The position numbers were made by a program, and so were the translations under genes. From Micromonospora sp. C28SCA-DRY-2 (GTDB taxonomy: Bacteria > Actinomycetota > Actinomycetes > Mycobacteriales > Micromonosporaceae): DNA of 64,000 bases. Positions 42,936 to 51,789 of the stretch are shown here, piece by piece; positions within the stretch are counted from its first letter, which is position 1; every line of letters begins with the position of its first letter. The notes below the pieces were generated by a model. The model was not told the DNA's origin. It saw only the letters and a list, made by a program, of their open reading frames with translations, and did no database searches. Location: assembly GCF_030519475.1 (NCBI RefSeq), contig NZ_JAUMKD010000001.1, positions 1 through 64,000 of the forward strand, given 5' to 3'.

Positions 42936-44057
42936 TCACGAGGGGCGCAGGATCCGCACCTCGGGCGCGGCCGCGTCCGGCGCGGCGAACCGGAGCACCC
43001 GCTCCCCCTCGGCCCGCACCGCCGCCAACTCGTCGGGCGGGATGCGGGCGAACGGCCGCACGGTCACCACGCCCGCGCGGCGGTCCAGCTCCCAGATCCC
43101 GGCCACCATGCCGTCGACCAGCACGGTGGGCGCCACCAGGTCGCCCACGCAGACCCGGCGGCGGACCTCGTCGGTCATGACCCGGCTCCGGTCGGCGTGG
43201 GCGAGCAGCAGGTTGTCGAAGCCGGCGAGCAGGCGCACCGGCGCCGGGGTGGCCGGGTCGGGCCGGGGCGCGTCCGGCAGGTCGTACCGCAGGCGCCCGT
43301 CCTCGTCCCGGAAGACGCGCAGCTCGGCGGCCATCCCGGCGATGACCTCCCGCAGGCCGGCGACGCCCGACCAGGCCCGTACGTCGGCGGCGGTGGCCGG
43401 GCCGAACGCGGCCAGATGGCGCCGGACCAGCCGGCGCGGGTCCGGCGGGTCCAGCGGCCCCAGCACCGGTTCGGCCAGGGCGAACGGGGTGGCCCCGGTC
43501 GCGTCCCAGGTGCCGCTGGGCGCGGGGTGCAGCAGCGGCAGCAGGTACTGCACCGACCAGGCCAGGGCGGTGCCGTCGGCGCCGGGCCGGCCGGCCGCGA
43601 GCCGCCGCCCGAGGTCCGGCCGGGTGAGCGCCGCCCCGGCCAGGATCTCCCGCGCCTCGGCGACCACCGCGGCCAGGTCGATCCCGGCGGTACGCCGGCC
43701 GAACGCGTTGCGCTGCACCCGGGTCAGCAGCGGGGTCAGTACCGGCCGCAGCGCCCGGTAGTCCGCGGCGGTGACCAGGTGCTGGGTGGCCCGCATCATC
43801 GTCGACCGCACCAGCCGGCCGGTCTCGATCGCGGCGGTCAGGTCGGCGGCGGTGAAACCGGCCAGCCGCGAGTGCAGGGCCAGGTACGGGTCGTTGGCGT
43901 GCTGCGCGTTAAGGCCGCCCAGCCGGGCGGTGGCCGTGACGACGTCCAGCGGCGCACGCCGCAGCAGCAGTTGGCGGGCCAGGGTGGCCCGGCCCAGCGC
44001 CCGCCGGTCGAGCGTCTCGACCGGCGCGCCGGTGGTTCCCGGCCGGCGGGCGCCCAT
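42936..44057 (-). CDS. Winged-helix DNA-binding domain protein (HTH_42 / AlkZ-like)
   Basis: A 373-residue protein of the HTH_42 family, which includes AlkZ-type DNA glycosylases and many uncharacterised actinobacterial proteins. Typical pieces are LARQLLLRRAPLDVVTATAR, LNAQHANDPYLALHSRL, RLVRSTMMRATQHLVTAADY and LLAGFDNLLLAHADRSRV. The QxQ-like catalytic motif of AlkZ is represented here by NAQHA, so glycosylase activity is uncertain. It follows, 1 bp later, a collapsed epoxide hydrolase ORF that supplies the promoter. Confidence 0.83.
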   Translation of the reverse strand: MGARRPGTTGAPVETLDRRALGRATLARQLLLRRAPLDVVTATARLGGLNAQHANDPYLALHSRLAGFTAADLTAAIETGRLVRSTMMRATQHLVTAADYRALRPVLTPLLTRVQRNAFGRRTAGIDLAAVVAEAREILAGAALTRPDLGRRLAAGRPGADGTALAWSVQYLLPLLHPAPSGTWDATGATPFALAEPVLGPLDPPDPRRLVRRHLAAFGPATAADVRAWSGVAGLREVIAGMAAELRVFRDEDGRLRYDLPDAPRPDPATPAPVRLLAGFDNLLLAHADRSRVMTDEVRRRVCVGDLVAPTVLVDGMVAGIWELDRRAGVVTVRPFARIPPDELAAVRAEGERVLRFAAPDAAAPEVRILRPS

Positions 44058-44058
44058 C

Positions 44059-44199
44059 TCAGCGGACCTTCCGGAAGAAGGCCCGGACGTCGGGCAGCTC
44101 GGGCCAGCGGGTGTTCGCCAGCCGGGCGCGCAGGTCGTCGAGCCGGTCCTGCGGGGCGTCGATGCGGAACGGGTGGATGTCGGGGTCTGCCGTCGTCAT
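44059..44199 (-). pseudogene. Epoxide hydrolase remnant with internal deletion (46 codons)
   Basis: The first 34 residues ([25 protein letters not shown]) are those of the epoxide-hydrolase N-terminal (EHN) domain, which in intact enzymes precedes an alpha/beta hydrolase domain for a total near 380 residues. Here the frame passes straight into [12 protein letters not shown] and stop, a sequence like the normal C-terminus of alpha/beta hydrolases. This suggests an in-frame internal deletion of roughly 330 codons. The promoter remains (TAGCGT 7 nt before the ATG) and may now drive the winged-helix gene 1 bp downstream. A functional short protein is possible but less likely. Confidence 0.65.
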
Positions 44200-44206
44200 G
44201 GTGGCC

Positions 44207-44212
44207 ACGCTA
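44207..44212 (-). promoter_or_regulatory. -10 element, leaderless promoter of the remnant/HTH_42 unit
   Basis: TAGCGT on the minus strand lies 7 bases before the ATG at 44199. Confidence 0.5.
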
Positions 44213-44222
44213 GGAGCCGCTC

Positions 44223-44239
44223 AGGACAGTTCCGGTCCT
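44223..44239. promoter_or_regulatory. Inverted repeat in front of the WYL regulator
   Basis: AGGAC, AGTTCCG, GTCCT lies between the divergent remnant and the WYL regulator. A candidate TAACCT -10 element for the regulator overlaps its end (44239-44244). Possible autoregulatory operator. Confidence 0.4.
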
Positions 44240-44262
44240 AACCTGCTGGCATTCTGGTCGGC

Positions 44263-45318
44263 ATGCTGAAGGCTCCGGCGCGGCTGCTCAAACTGCTGTC
44301 GTTGTTGCAGACCCACCGGCACTGGTCCGGCGCCGAGTTGGCCGACCGGCTCGGGGTCACCGTGCGCACGATCCTCCGGGACGTGGACCGGCTGCGCGAG
44401 CTGGGTTACCCGGTGGACGCCGTCCAGGGCACCGCCGGCTACCGGCTCGGCGCCGGCGCCGCGTTGCCGCCGCTGCTGCTCGACGACGACGAGGCGGTGG
44501 CCGTCGCGATCGGTCTGCGCACCGCCGCGGCCAGTTCGGTGACCGGCATCGACGAGACGGCGCTGCGCGCGTTGACCAAGCTGGAGCGGGTGCTGCCGGC
44601 CCGGCTCCGGCACCGGGTCACCACCGTGCAGCACGCCACCGTACGGGCCGGCGCGCCCGGACCCACCGTCGACGCCGACGTCCTGGTGGCCATCTCCGAC
44701 GCCTGCCACCGGCGGGAACGGCTGCGCTTCGACTACACCGACCACCACGGCGCACGGTCGGTGCGGCTGGTCGAGCCGCAGGCGCTGGTCAACTGGGGTC
44801 GGCACTGGTACCTGGTCGCCTGGGACACCGACCGGGCCGACTGGCGTTCCTTCCGGGTCGACCGGCTCCACCCCCGGATACCGACCGGCCCCCGCTTCGC
44901 CCGGCGCGATCCCCCCGACGGCGACGTGACGGCGTACCTGGCCCGGCAGCTCTCCGCCGGGGTGTGGGCGGTGCGGGCCACGGTCACCGTGCACCGGCCG
45001 GCCGCCGTGGTCGCCGAACGGATCTGGCCCGGCATGGGCGCGGTCGAGCCGGTCGGCCCGGACAGCTGCCTGGTCCACCTCGGCGCCGACACGGCCGCCG
45101 ACCTGGCCTGGATGGTGGCGGTGATCGGCCTCGACGTCACCGTCACCGGGCCACCGGAACTCGTCGACGCGGTACGCGCGCTCGGCGATCGGTGCCGCCG
45201 GGCGCTGGCACCGCCGGCCGACCGGTCGGGCGAGGCTCCGGCGCCGGCGGGCGGGAGCTCGCCGGCCGGGTCACCCGGATCGGGTGAGGCCGGTTCACCC
45301 GGGTCGGGGGCAGGGTGA
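44263..45318 (+). CDS. YafY-type HTH/WYL-domain transcriptional regulator
   Basis: A 351-residue regulator. The N-terminal HTH_11 is LLKLLSLLQTHRHWSGAELA, DRLGVTVRTILRDVDRLREL. The middle WYL domain includes LRFDYTDHHGARSVRLVEPQ, ALVNWGRHWYLVAWD and the SFRVDRL motif. WYL domains are thought to sense nucleic-acid or nucleotide ligands; many members repress divergent genes. The C-terminal 35 residues are Pro/Gly/Ser-rich and disordered. Divergence from the remnant/HTH_42 unit makes those genes its probable target. No strong ribosome site is visible. Confidence 0.89.
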   Translation: MLKAPARLLKLLSLLQTHRHWSGAELADRLGVTVRTILRDVDRLRELGYPVDAVQGTAGYRLGAGAALPPLLLDDDEAVAVAIGLRTAAASSVTGIDETALRALTKLERVLPARLRHRVTTVQHATVRAGAPGPTVDADVLVAISDACHRRERLRFDYTDHHGARSVRLVEPQALVNWGRHWYLVAWDTDRADWRSFRVDRLHPRIPTGPRFARRDPPDGDVTAYLARQLSAGVWAVRATVTVHRPAAVVAERIWPGMGAVEPVGPDSCLVHLGADTAADLAWMVAVIGLDVTVTGPPELVDAVRALGDRCRRALAPPADRSGEAPAPAGGSSPAGSPGSGEAGSPGSGAG

Positions 45319-45346
45319 GGGCCACGGCGAGTCGAGGGAGGACACC

Positions 45347-45940
45347 ATGCTGCGGTCCAAGGTCAACGTCGCGCCCACCGACGAGGTGCCACTCAAGCCG
45401 GCGTGGGGTTACCGGCTGCGCCGGCAGCAGCACCCGATCGGCCGGCGGGGCGGGCCGCGCCGGGCTCCCCGCGGCTACCGGCTGCCCGACGCCGAGCGGC
45501 ACCGGCTCCGGACCGCGTACGACCTGCGGGAGCGGCAACTGGTCCGGGCCCTGGTGACGGCCGCCGGGCAACCGGGCGACGCGGCGGAGAACCTGGCCGG
45601 GCAGTTGGAACAGCGGCTGGACGCGCTGGTGCACCGGGCCGGCTTCGCCCGCACCGTGACCGAGGCCCGTCACCTGATCGGGAACAACACGTTCTCCCTC
45701 GACGGCGGCAAGGTCAACCAACCGTCGTACCTGGTCCGCCCCGGGCAGGTCATCCAGGTGCGGCCGGAGAAGCAGTGCCCCACCCCGGCCGCGGTGGCCG
45801 CCGGGGGCTTCACCGCCACCGAGGCCCCGCCCTACCTGGAGGTGCGGCCGGCGGAGTTCACCGCGACGCTGACCCGGGAACCGCGCCGGCAGGAGGTGCC
45901 GGACCTGCGGGACGTGCCGCTCACCGTCCAGCCCGGCTAG
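45347..45940 (+). CDS. Ribosomal protein S4-like protein with S4 RNA-binding domain
   Basis: A 197-residue S4-family protein. The S4 domain is clear: LDALVHRAGFARTVTEARHL followed by IGNNTFSLDGGKVNQPSYLVRPGQVIQVR. The preceding region (RGYRLPDAERHRLRTAYDLR, ERQLVRAL) aligns with the S4 core, but the N-terminus lacks the zinc-type cysteines and the canonical start of housekeeping S4. No ribosomal genes are near. It may be a paralogue used under special conditions or a dedicated RNA-binding protein. The ATG at 45347 has GAGGGAGG at ideal distance. Confidence 0.82.
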   Translation: MLRSKVNVAPTDEVPLKPAWGYRLRRQQHPIGRRGGPRRAPRGYRLPDAERHRLRTAYDLRERQLVRALVTAAGQPGDAAENLAGQLEQRLDALVHRAGFARTVTEARHLIGNNTFSLDGGKVNQPSYLVRPGQVIQVRPEKQCPTPAAVAAGGFTATEAPPYLEVRPAEFTATLTREPRRQEVPDLRDVPLTVQPG

Positions 45941-45970
45941 CGGCGCCCCGGCCGGTGCCGCCGGCGGGCG

Positions 45971-46444
45971 TCAGCGGCTGATCGTCACGTCGACCGGCCC
46001 GACGCGCAGGGTGCCGTCGTCCAGCGGGGTGCAGCGCACGCCGCCCCGGCGGCGCAGCGCCTTCCACGCGCCCGGGCCGATGGTGACCTCCATCCAGGCG
46101 CAGGGGTTCGCCGGGCGGTTGACCCGCAGCCGGACCGGACCCGCGCCGGAATCCAGCGTGAGCACGGCTCCGATCAGGTCGTCCACGGCGATCCCGGCGG
46201 TGAGCACGTTGCGCCGGACCTGCACCAGGTCGACCCCGGGCGGCAACGACTCCCGCGCGATCACTGTCACGCTCGCCTCGCGGTGCGCCGGCTTGCCGAA
46301 GTACCGGTCGCCGACGATGCCGAGGCCGGCCCGGAGCTGGACCTGGTCGACCAGTTCGCCGGGTGGGGCCGGTGCCGGGCCGTCGGCGGGCCGGCCCACG
46401 TAGCGGTGCACCGGCGAGGCCAGCAACTGCACGATCCGCGGCAC
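45971..46444 (-). CDS. MOSC domain protein
   Basis: A 157-residue stand-alone MOSC domain. Typical features are the early GIVGDRYFGKPAHREASVTV, VRRNVLTAGIAVDDLIG and the cysteine segment VNRPANPCAWMEVTIGPGA. MOSC domains act in molybdenum-cofactor sulfuration and N-hydroxylated compound reduction, with the conserved cysteine as a sulfur carrier. Neighbours do not reveal the partner. It is convergent with the S4-like gene (30-bp gap). Confidence 0.85.
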   Translation of the reverse strand: MPRIVQLLASPVHRYVGRPADGPAPAPPGELVDQVQLRAGLGIVGDRYFGKPAHREASVTVIARESLPPGVDLVQVRRNVLTAGIAVDDLIGAVLTLDSGAGPVRLRVNRPANPCAWMEVTIGPGAWKALRRRGGVRCTPLDDGTLRVGPVDVTISR

Positions 46445-48252
<1,808 letters not shown>

Positions 48253-48269
48253 CCCGACGACACCCGACC

Positions 48270-48300
48270 GGGGGTGGCGACGCGGCGCGTCGCCACCCCC
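48270..48300 (+). terminator. Hairpin terminator after the xylanase
   Basis: A perfect 14-bp stem (48270-48283 with 48287-48300) closes a 3-base loop. The remaining 48301-48577 is the promoter region of the next gene and contains no other ORF I can support. Confidence 0.85.
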
Positions 48301-48467
48301 GCGCGTGTGCCGGCCCGGCCCCCCCGGGGGCGAGGGTCCGCCGTGGACCGCCCGGTCGCCGGCCGTCCGGAAAATCAATGCTCCCGCCGGTAGCGGGCGA
48401 CCCGGTTCACAGGGTAGAAACAAGCCACCCCCTTCTTTCACAACGTGATACAAGTCGGCGAGATCGA

Positions 48468-48479
48468 GAGAGCGCTCTC
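48468..48479. promoter_or_regulatory. LacI-type operator, GAGAGCGCTCTC
   Basis: A perfect 12-bp palindrome sharing the GAGCGCTC core of CebR-type operators (TGGGAGCGCTCCCA) that control cellulase and glucanase genes in Streptomyces. It lies about 100 bp before the secreted beta-helix gene. Confidence 0.6.
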
Positions 48480-48577
48480 ACAGAGGCTCCTCGGCCGCCG
48501 CGAGTGGCAGGTCTCCTTCCCCCACCCACGTCGCTGCGTCCGGGAGCAGGTGCCGGCCAGCGGAGAGGACGAACCGC

Positions 48578-50455
48578 ATGACAACGCATCCCCGCGCCCG
48601 ACGGCGGCACACCGCCGGCCGGGCGCTCGCCCTCGGACTCGCGCTGGCCGCCAGCGCCGCCCTGACCGGCACCGCCGCCACCGCCGGCCCGCCCCGGCAC
48701 GGTACGCCGGACTTCGGGCCCAACGTCACCATCTTCGACCCGAGCATGCCGGTCGGCGAGATCCAGGCGACCCTGGACGCGGCGCACGCCCGCCAGGTCG
48801 ACGCCGAAATGGGCACCGCCCGGCATGCCTACCTGTTCAAGCCGGGCAGCTACGGCACCGCCGAGCAGCCGTTGCAGGTCAAGGTCGGCTACTACACCGA
48901 GGTCGCCGGACTGGGCGCCACGCCCACCGATGTCGACGTCAACGGCAAGATCGAGGTCTACAACCGCTGCCTGGCCGACGGCGGCGCGGGCAACTGCATC
49001 GCCCTGGTCAACTTCTGGCGCACGCTGTCCAACCTGTCCATCGACATCGACGCCACCGGCCAGGACGGCTGCCGGTCGTCGGCGAACTTCTGGGCCGTGT
49101 CCCAGGCGGTGTCGATGCGCCGGCTGGACATCGCCGGCGGCAACCTGTCGCTGATGGACTACTGCACCGCCGGCCCGCAGTACGCCAGCGGCGGCTTCAT
49201 CGCCGACTCCCGGCTGCCCGCCACCACCAACGGCTCGCAGCAGCAGTGGCTGACCCGCAACAGCGAGGTCGCCGGCTGGTCCAACGCGGTGTGGAACCAG
49301 GTCTTCGCCGGCGTGGTGGGCGCGCCGGACGACGCCGGCTTCCCCGACCCGCCGTACACCACGCTGGACACCACCCCGCTCAGCCGGGAGAAGCCCTACC
49401 TGTTCGTCGACGCCAAGGGCCGCTACCAGGTCCGGGTGCCCGCGGTGCGACGCGACAGCCGCGGCGTCACCTGGGCCGACGGCCTGACCCCGGGCCGGAC
49501 CATCCCGATCGGCGACTTCTTCATCGCCAAGCCGTCCGATCCGGTCCGGGTCATCAACAGCCAGCTCGCCCGCGGCAAGCACCTGTTGCTCACCCCGGGC
49601 GTGTACGACATCGCCCGCAGCATCCAGGTCAAGCGGCCGAACACCGTGGTCCTCGGCCTGGGGCACGCCACCCTCACCGCGGTGGACGGGTCGGTGCCGC
49701 TGGACGTCGCCGGCGTGCCCGGCGTGGTGATCGCCGGCGTCACCATCGACGCGGGCCCGACCGAGTCGCCGGTGCTGCTGCGGGTGGGCGCCAAGCACGG
49801 CCGCAACCACAGCACGCCGTGGAACCCGACCACCCTCTCCGACGTGTACTTCCGGGTCGGCGGCCCGCACATCGGCCGGACGGACATCGCGCTGGAGGTC
49901 AACAGCGACCACGTCCTCATCGACCACACCTGGGTGTGGCGCGGCGACCACGGCGTCGAGGGCTTCACCGAGGGCGTCAACGGCGACACCGACCGGTGGC
50001 GGACCAACACCGGTCGGTACGGCGCGGTGATCAACGGCGACCACGTGACCGCGACCGGGCTCTTCGTCGAGCACTTCCAGCGCTACAACACTGTCTGGAA
50101 CGGCGAGCACGGCACCACGGTCCTGTACCAGAACGAGCTGCCGTACGACCCGCCGACGCAGGCCGACTGGATGAACGGCGGGGTCGAGGGCTGGGCCGGG
50201 TACAAGGTCGGCGACCGGGTCCGGCACCACACGTTGTACGGCGGCGGCGTCTACGTGTTCAACCAGAACAACCCGTCGATCCACACCGAGAACGGCTTCG
50301 AGGTCCCGGTGACCCCGGGCGTGCGGCTGCACCACGTGATGACCGTCAACCTCAGCGCCGGCACGATCGACCACGTGGTCAACGGCGTGGGTGGGGCGGC
50401 CGACACCACCCGGGTCGGCGCGCCGGTCTACGTCGCGCAGTACCCCGTCCCGTAA
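48578..50455 (+). CDS. Secreted right-handed beta-helix protein, probable polysaccharide-active enzyme
   Basis: A 625-residue exported protein. Residues 1-36 form a signal peptide (RARRRHTAGRALALGLALAA, cleavage near ATA-GPP). The mature part starts DFGPNVTIFDPSMPVGEIQA and reads as a parallel beta-helix: repeated short turns with Asn and Gly such as LSNLSIDIDATGQDG, VVIAGVTIDAGPT and HVLIDHTWVWRGDHG, as in pectate-lyase-3/GH55-type enzymes. Relatives carry varied automatic names, some misleading. The neighbouring xylanase and upstream LacI-type operator suggest plant or fungal glucan use. Catalytic residues cannot be named with confidence. RBS: GGAGAGGA. Confidence 0.72.
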   Translation: MTTHPRARRRHTAGRALALGLALAASAALTGTAATAGPPRHGTPDFGPNVTIFDPSMPVGEIQATLDAAHARQVDAEMGTARHAYLFKPGSYGTAEQPLQVKVGYYTEVAGLGATPTDVDVNGKIEVYNRCLADGGAGNCIALVNFWRTLSNLSIDIDATGQDGCRSSANFWAVSQAVSMRRLDIAGGNLSLMDYCTAGPQYASGGFIADSRLPATTNGSQQQWLTRNSEVAGWSNAVWNQVFAGVVGAPDDAGFPDPPYTTLDTTPLSREKPYLFVDAKGRYQVRVPAVRRDSRGVTWADGLTPGRTIPIGDFFIAKPSDPVRVINSQLARGKHLLLTPGVYDIARSIQVKRPNTVVLGLGHATLTAVDGSVPLDVAGVPGVVIAGVTIDAGPTESPVLLRVGAKHGRNHSTPWNPTTLSDVYFRVGGPHIGRTDIALEVNSDHVLIDHTWVWRGDHGVEGFTEGVNGDTDRWRTNTGRYGAVINGDHVTATGLFVEHFQRYNTVWNGEHGTTVLYQNELPYDPPTQADWMNGGVEGWAGYKVGDRVRHHTLYGGGVYVFNQNNPSIHTENGFEVPVTPGVRLHHVMTVNLSAGTIDHVVNGVGGAADTTRVGAPVYVAQYPVP

Positions 50456-50467
50456 CGGCGACCGACA

Positions 50468-50504
50468 GCACGGGCCGGAGCCGGTTATCGGCTCCGGCCC
50501 GTGC
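50468..50504. terminator. Bidirectional hairpin terminator
   Basis: A perfect 16-bp stem (50468-50483 with 50489-50504) and a GTTAT loop, between convergent genes. Confidence 0.88.
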
Positions 50505-50508
50505 GCCG

Positions 50509-50832
50509 TCAGGGGGCGATGCGCAGCCGGCGGATGCGGTCGTCGTCGTACTCCTCGAAGCGGAACCGCAGCCCGGCGAACGGACTGCCGGGGAAGTCAC
50601 CGGTGATGGTGGCGGTGACCACGGTGCCCTCCGCCGTGGCGGCGACGTCCGTGATCTCGTACGACACCAGCGGCGTCTCCCGTCGCCAGGCGCGGATGGC
50701 CGCGACGCCGCGGTGCTCCCGGCCCTCGTCCTGCACCACGGCGTCGTCGGCGAAGAGCGCGAGGTACGCCTCCGTGTCCGGCTGGCCGGCCAGCTCGAAG
50801 TAGCGACGGATGATCTCTGGTGCTCCGGTCAC
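50509..50832 (-). CDS. SnoaL/NTF2-like protein
   Basis: A 107-residue cone-shaped NTF2-like fold: IIRRYFELAGQPDTEAYLAL, FADDAVVQDEGREHRGVAAI and VTATITGDFPGSPFAGLRFR. Such single-domain proteins include polyketide cyclases, isomerases and unknown ligand binders. It is divergent from an HxlR regulator with a perfect operator-like palindrome between, so expression probably responds to a small molecule. The GTG at 50832 follows GGGGAGGAG. Confidence 0.83.
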   Translation of the reverse strand: MTGAPEIIRRYFELAGQPDTEAYLALFADDAVVQDEGREHRGVAAIRAWRRETPLVSYEITDVAATAEGTVVTATITGDFPGSPFAGLRFRFEEYDDDRIRRLRIAP

Positions 50833-50931
50833 GGGAACTCCTCCCCGGGTACGACGCGGCTCGCGCCGCCGGTCGACAAGGCGCGCCGGATCCCGCCTCC
50901 TGCCACCCGGCGTACCCTTACTGCTGAACTA

Positions 50932-50946
50932 GAAGTCAGTGACTTC
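50932..50946. promoter_or_regulatory. Perfect palindrome, probable HxlR operator
   Basis: GAAGTCA, G, TGACTTC lies between the divergent NTF2-like and hxlR-type genes, 31 bp before the HxlR ATG. The surrounding CTAGAAG...GACATTAG is unusually A/T-rich here. Confidence 0.65.
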
Positions 50947-50977
50947 GACATTAGCACCGACTTGCGAGGAGCCAGCC

Positions 50978-51505
50978 ATGGCGGGGAAGGTCCGGCTCGA
51001 GGACCGGGAGTGTCCGCTCTCGGCGACCCTCGGCGTGGTCGGCGAGTGGTGGACCCTGCTGATCCTCCACGACGCCTTCGACGGCTACACCCGCTTCGAC
51101 CAGTTCCAGGAGAACCTCGGCATCTCCTCCAGCATGCTGACCGGCCGGCTGCGTACGCTCACCGCCAACGGCCTGCTGGAACGCCGCCGCTACCAGACCC
51201 ACCCGGACCGCTACGAGTACGTCCTCACCGACCTTGGCCGCAGCCTGCGGCCGGTGATCGTGGCCCTCGCCGCCTGGGGAAACTCCCGCCTGCGCCCCGA
51301 GGAGCGCAGCATGGTCCTGGTCGACCGGGAGACCGGCGCCGAGGTCGAGCCGGTCGTCGTGGACCGGGCCACCGGCCGCCTCCTCGACCCGGAGAACTTC
51401 GTCTTCGCCGCCGGCCCGGCCGCCAGCGAGGTCATGCGCGACCGGTACGCGGCGGTCCCGACGGCGAGTCGCCGTTCCGCCTCCCCGCCCGACACCTCCG
51501 CCTAG
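50978..51505 (+). CDS. HxlR family transcriptional regulator
   Basis: A 175-residue winged-helix protein. The HxlR domain is complete: CPLSATLGVVGEWWTLLILH, FQENLGISSSMLTGRLRTLT and GLLERRRYQTHPDRYEYVLT. The early Cys12 is the residue that senses thiol or aldehyde stress in some members. The C-terminal part (about 115-175) extends beyond the usual 120-residue length and ends in a Ser/Ala-rich tail. It probably controls the divergent NTF2-like gene. GCGAGGAG precedes the ATG. Confidence 0.9.
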   Translation: MAGKVRLEDRECPLSATLGVVGEWWTLLILHDAFDGYTRFDQFQENLGISSSMLTGRLRTLTANGLLERRRYQTHPDRYEYVLTDLGRSLRPVIVALAAWGNSRLRPEERSMVLVDRETGAEVEPVVVDRATGRLLDPENFVFAAGPAASEVMRDRYAAVPTASRRSASPPDTSA

Positions 51506-51612
51506 GCTGCCCCTGGGGAGGGGGTCGCCGGCCGACCGTGCCGACCGACGGCCGGCGTCCGCGGGTTGCGGCACGAGCGCCCGGACGGCGCGCGGGAACG
51601 GAAGGGACGGCG

Positions 51613-51789
51613 ATGGATCCGACCACCGAGGTCCTGCTGGACGCGCTGAAGCGCGCCGCGGAGGCGCACGGCGTGCACGAGCAGAAGCTGGGCCGGTCCG
51701 ACCCGGACTGGCCGCAGTGGTACGCCGAGCACATGACCCGCACCCTGACCGAGGACGGCTACCGGCTCACCGGCCCGAAGATCACGTAG
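51613..51789 (+). CDS. Small hypothetical protein (58 aa)
   Basis: A 58-residue protein (MDPTTEVLLDALKRAAEAHG, EDGYRLTGPKIT at the end) with GGAAGGGACGGCG before the ATG. It is helical with two tryptophans (DWPQWYAEHM) and no membrane segment. Its 3' end overlaps the convergent ABC-F gene by 8 bp. The compact sequence with aromatic residues and a good ribosome site support a real gene. Function unknown. Confidence 0.68.
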   Translation: MDPTTEVLLDALKRAAEAHGVHEQKLGRSDPDWPQWYAEHMTRTLTEDGYRLTGPKIT

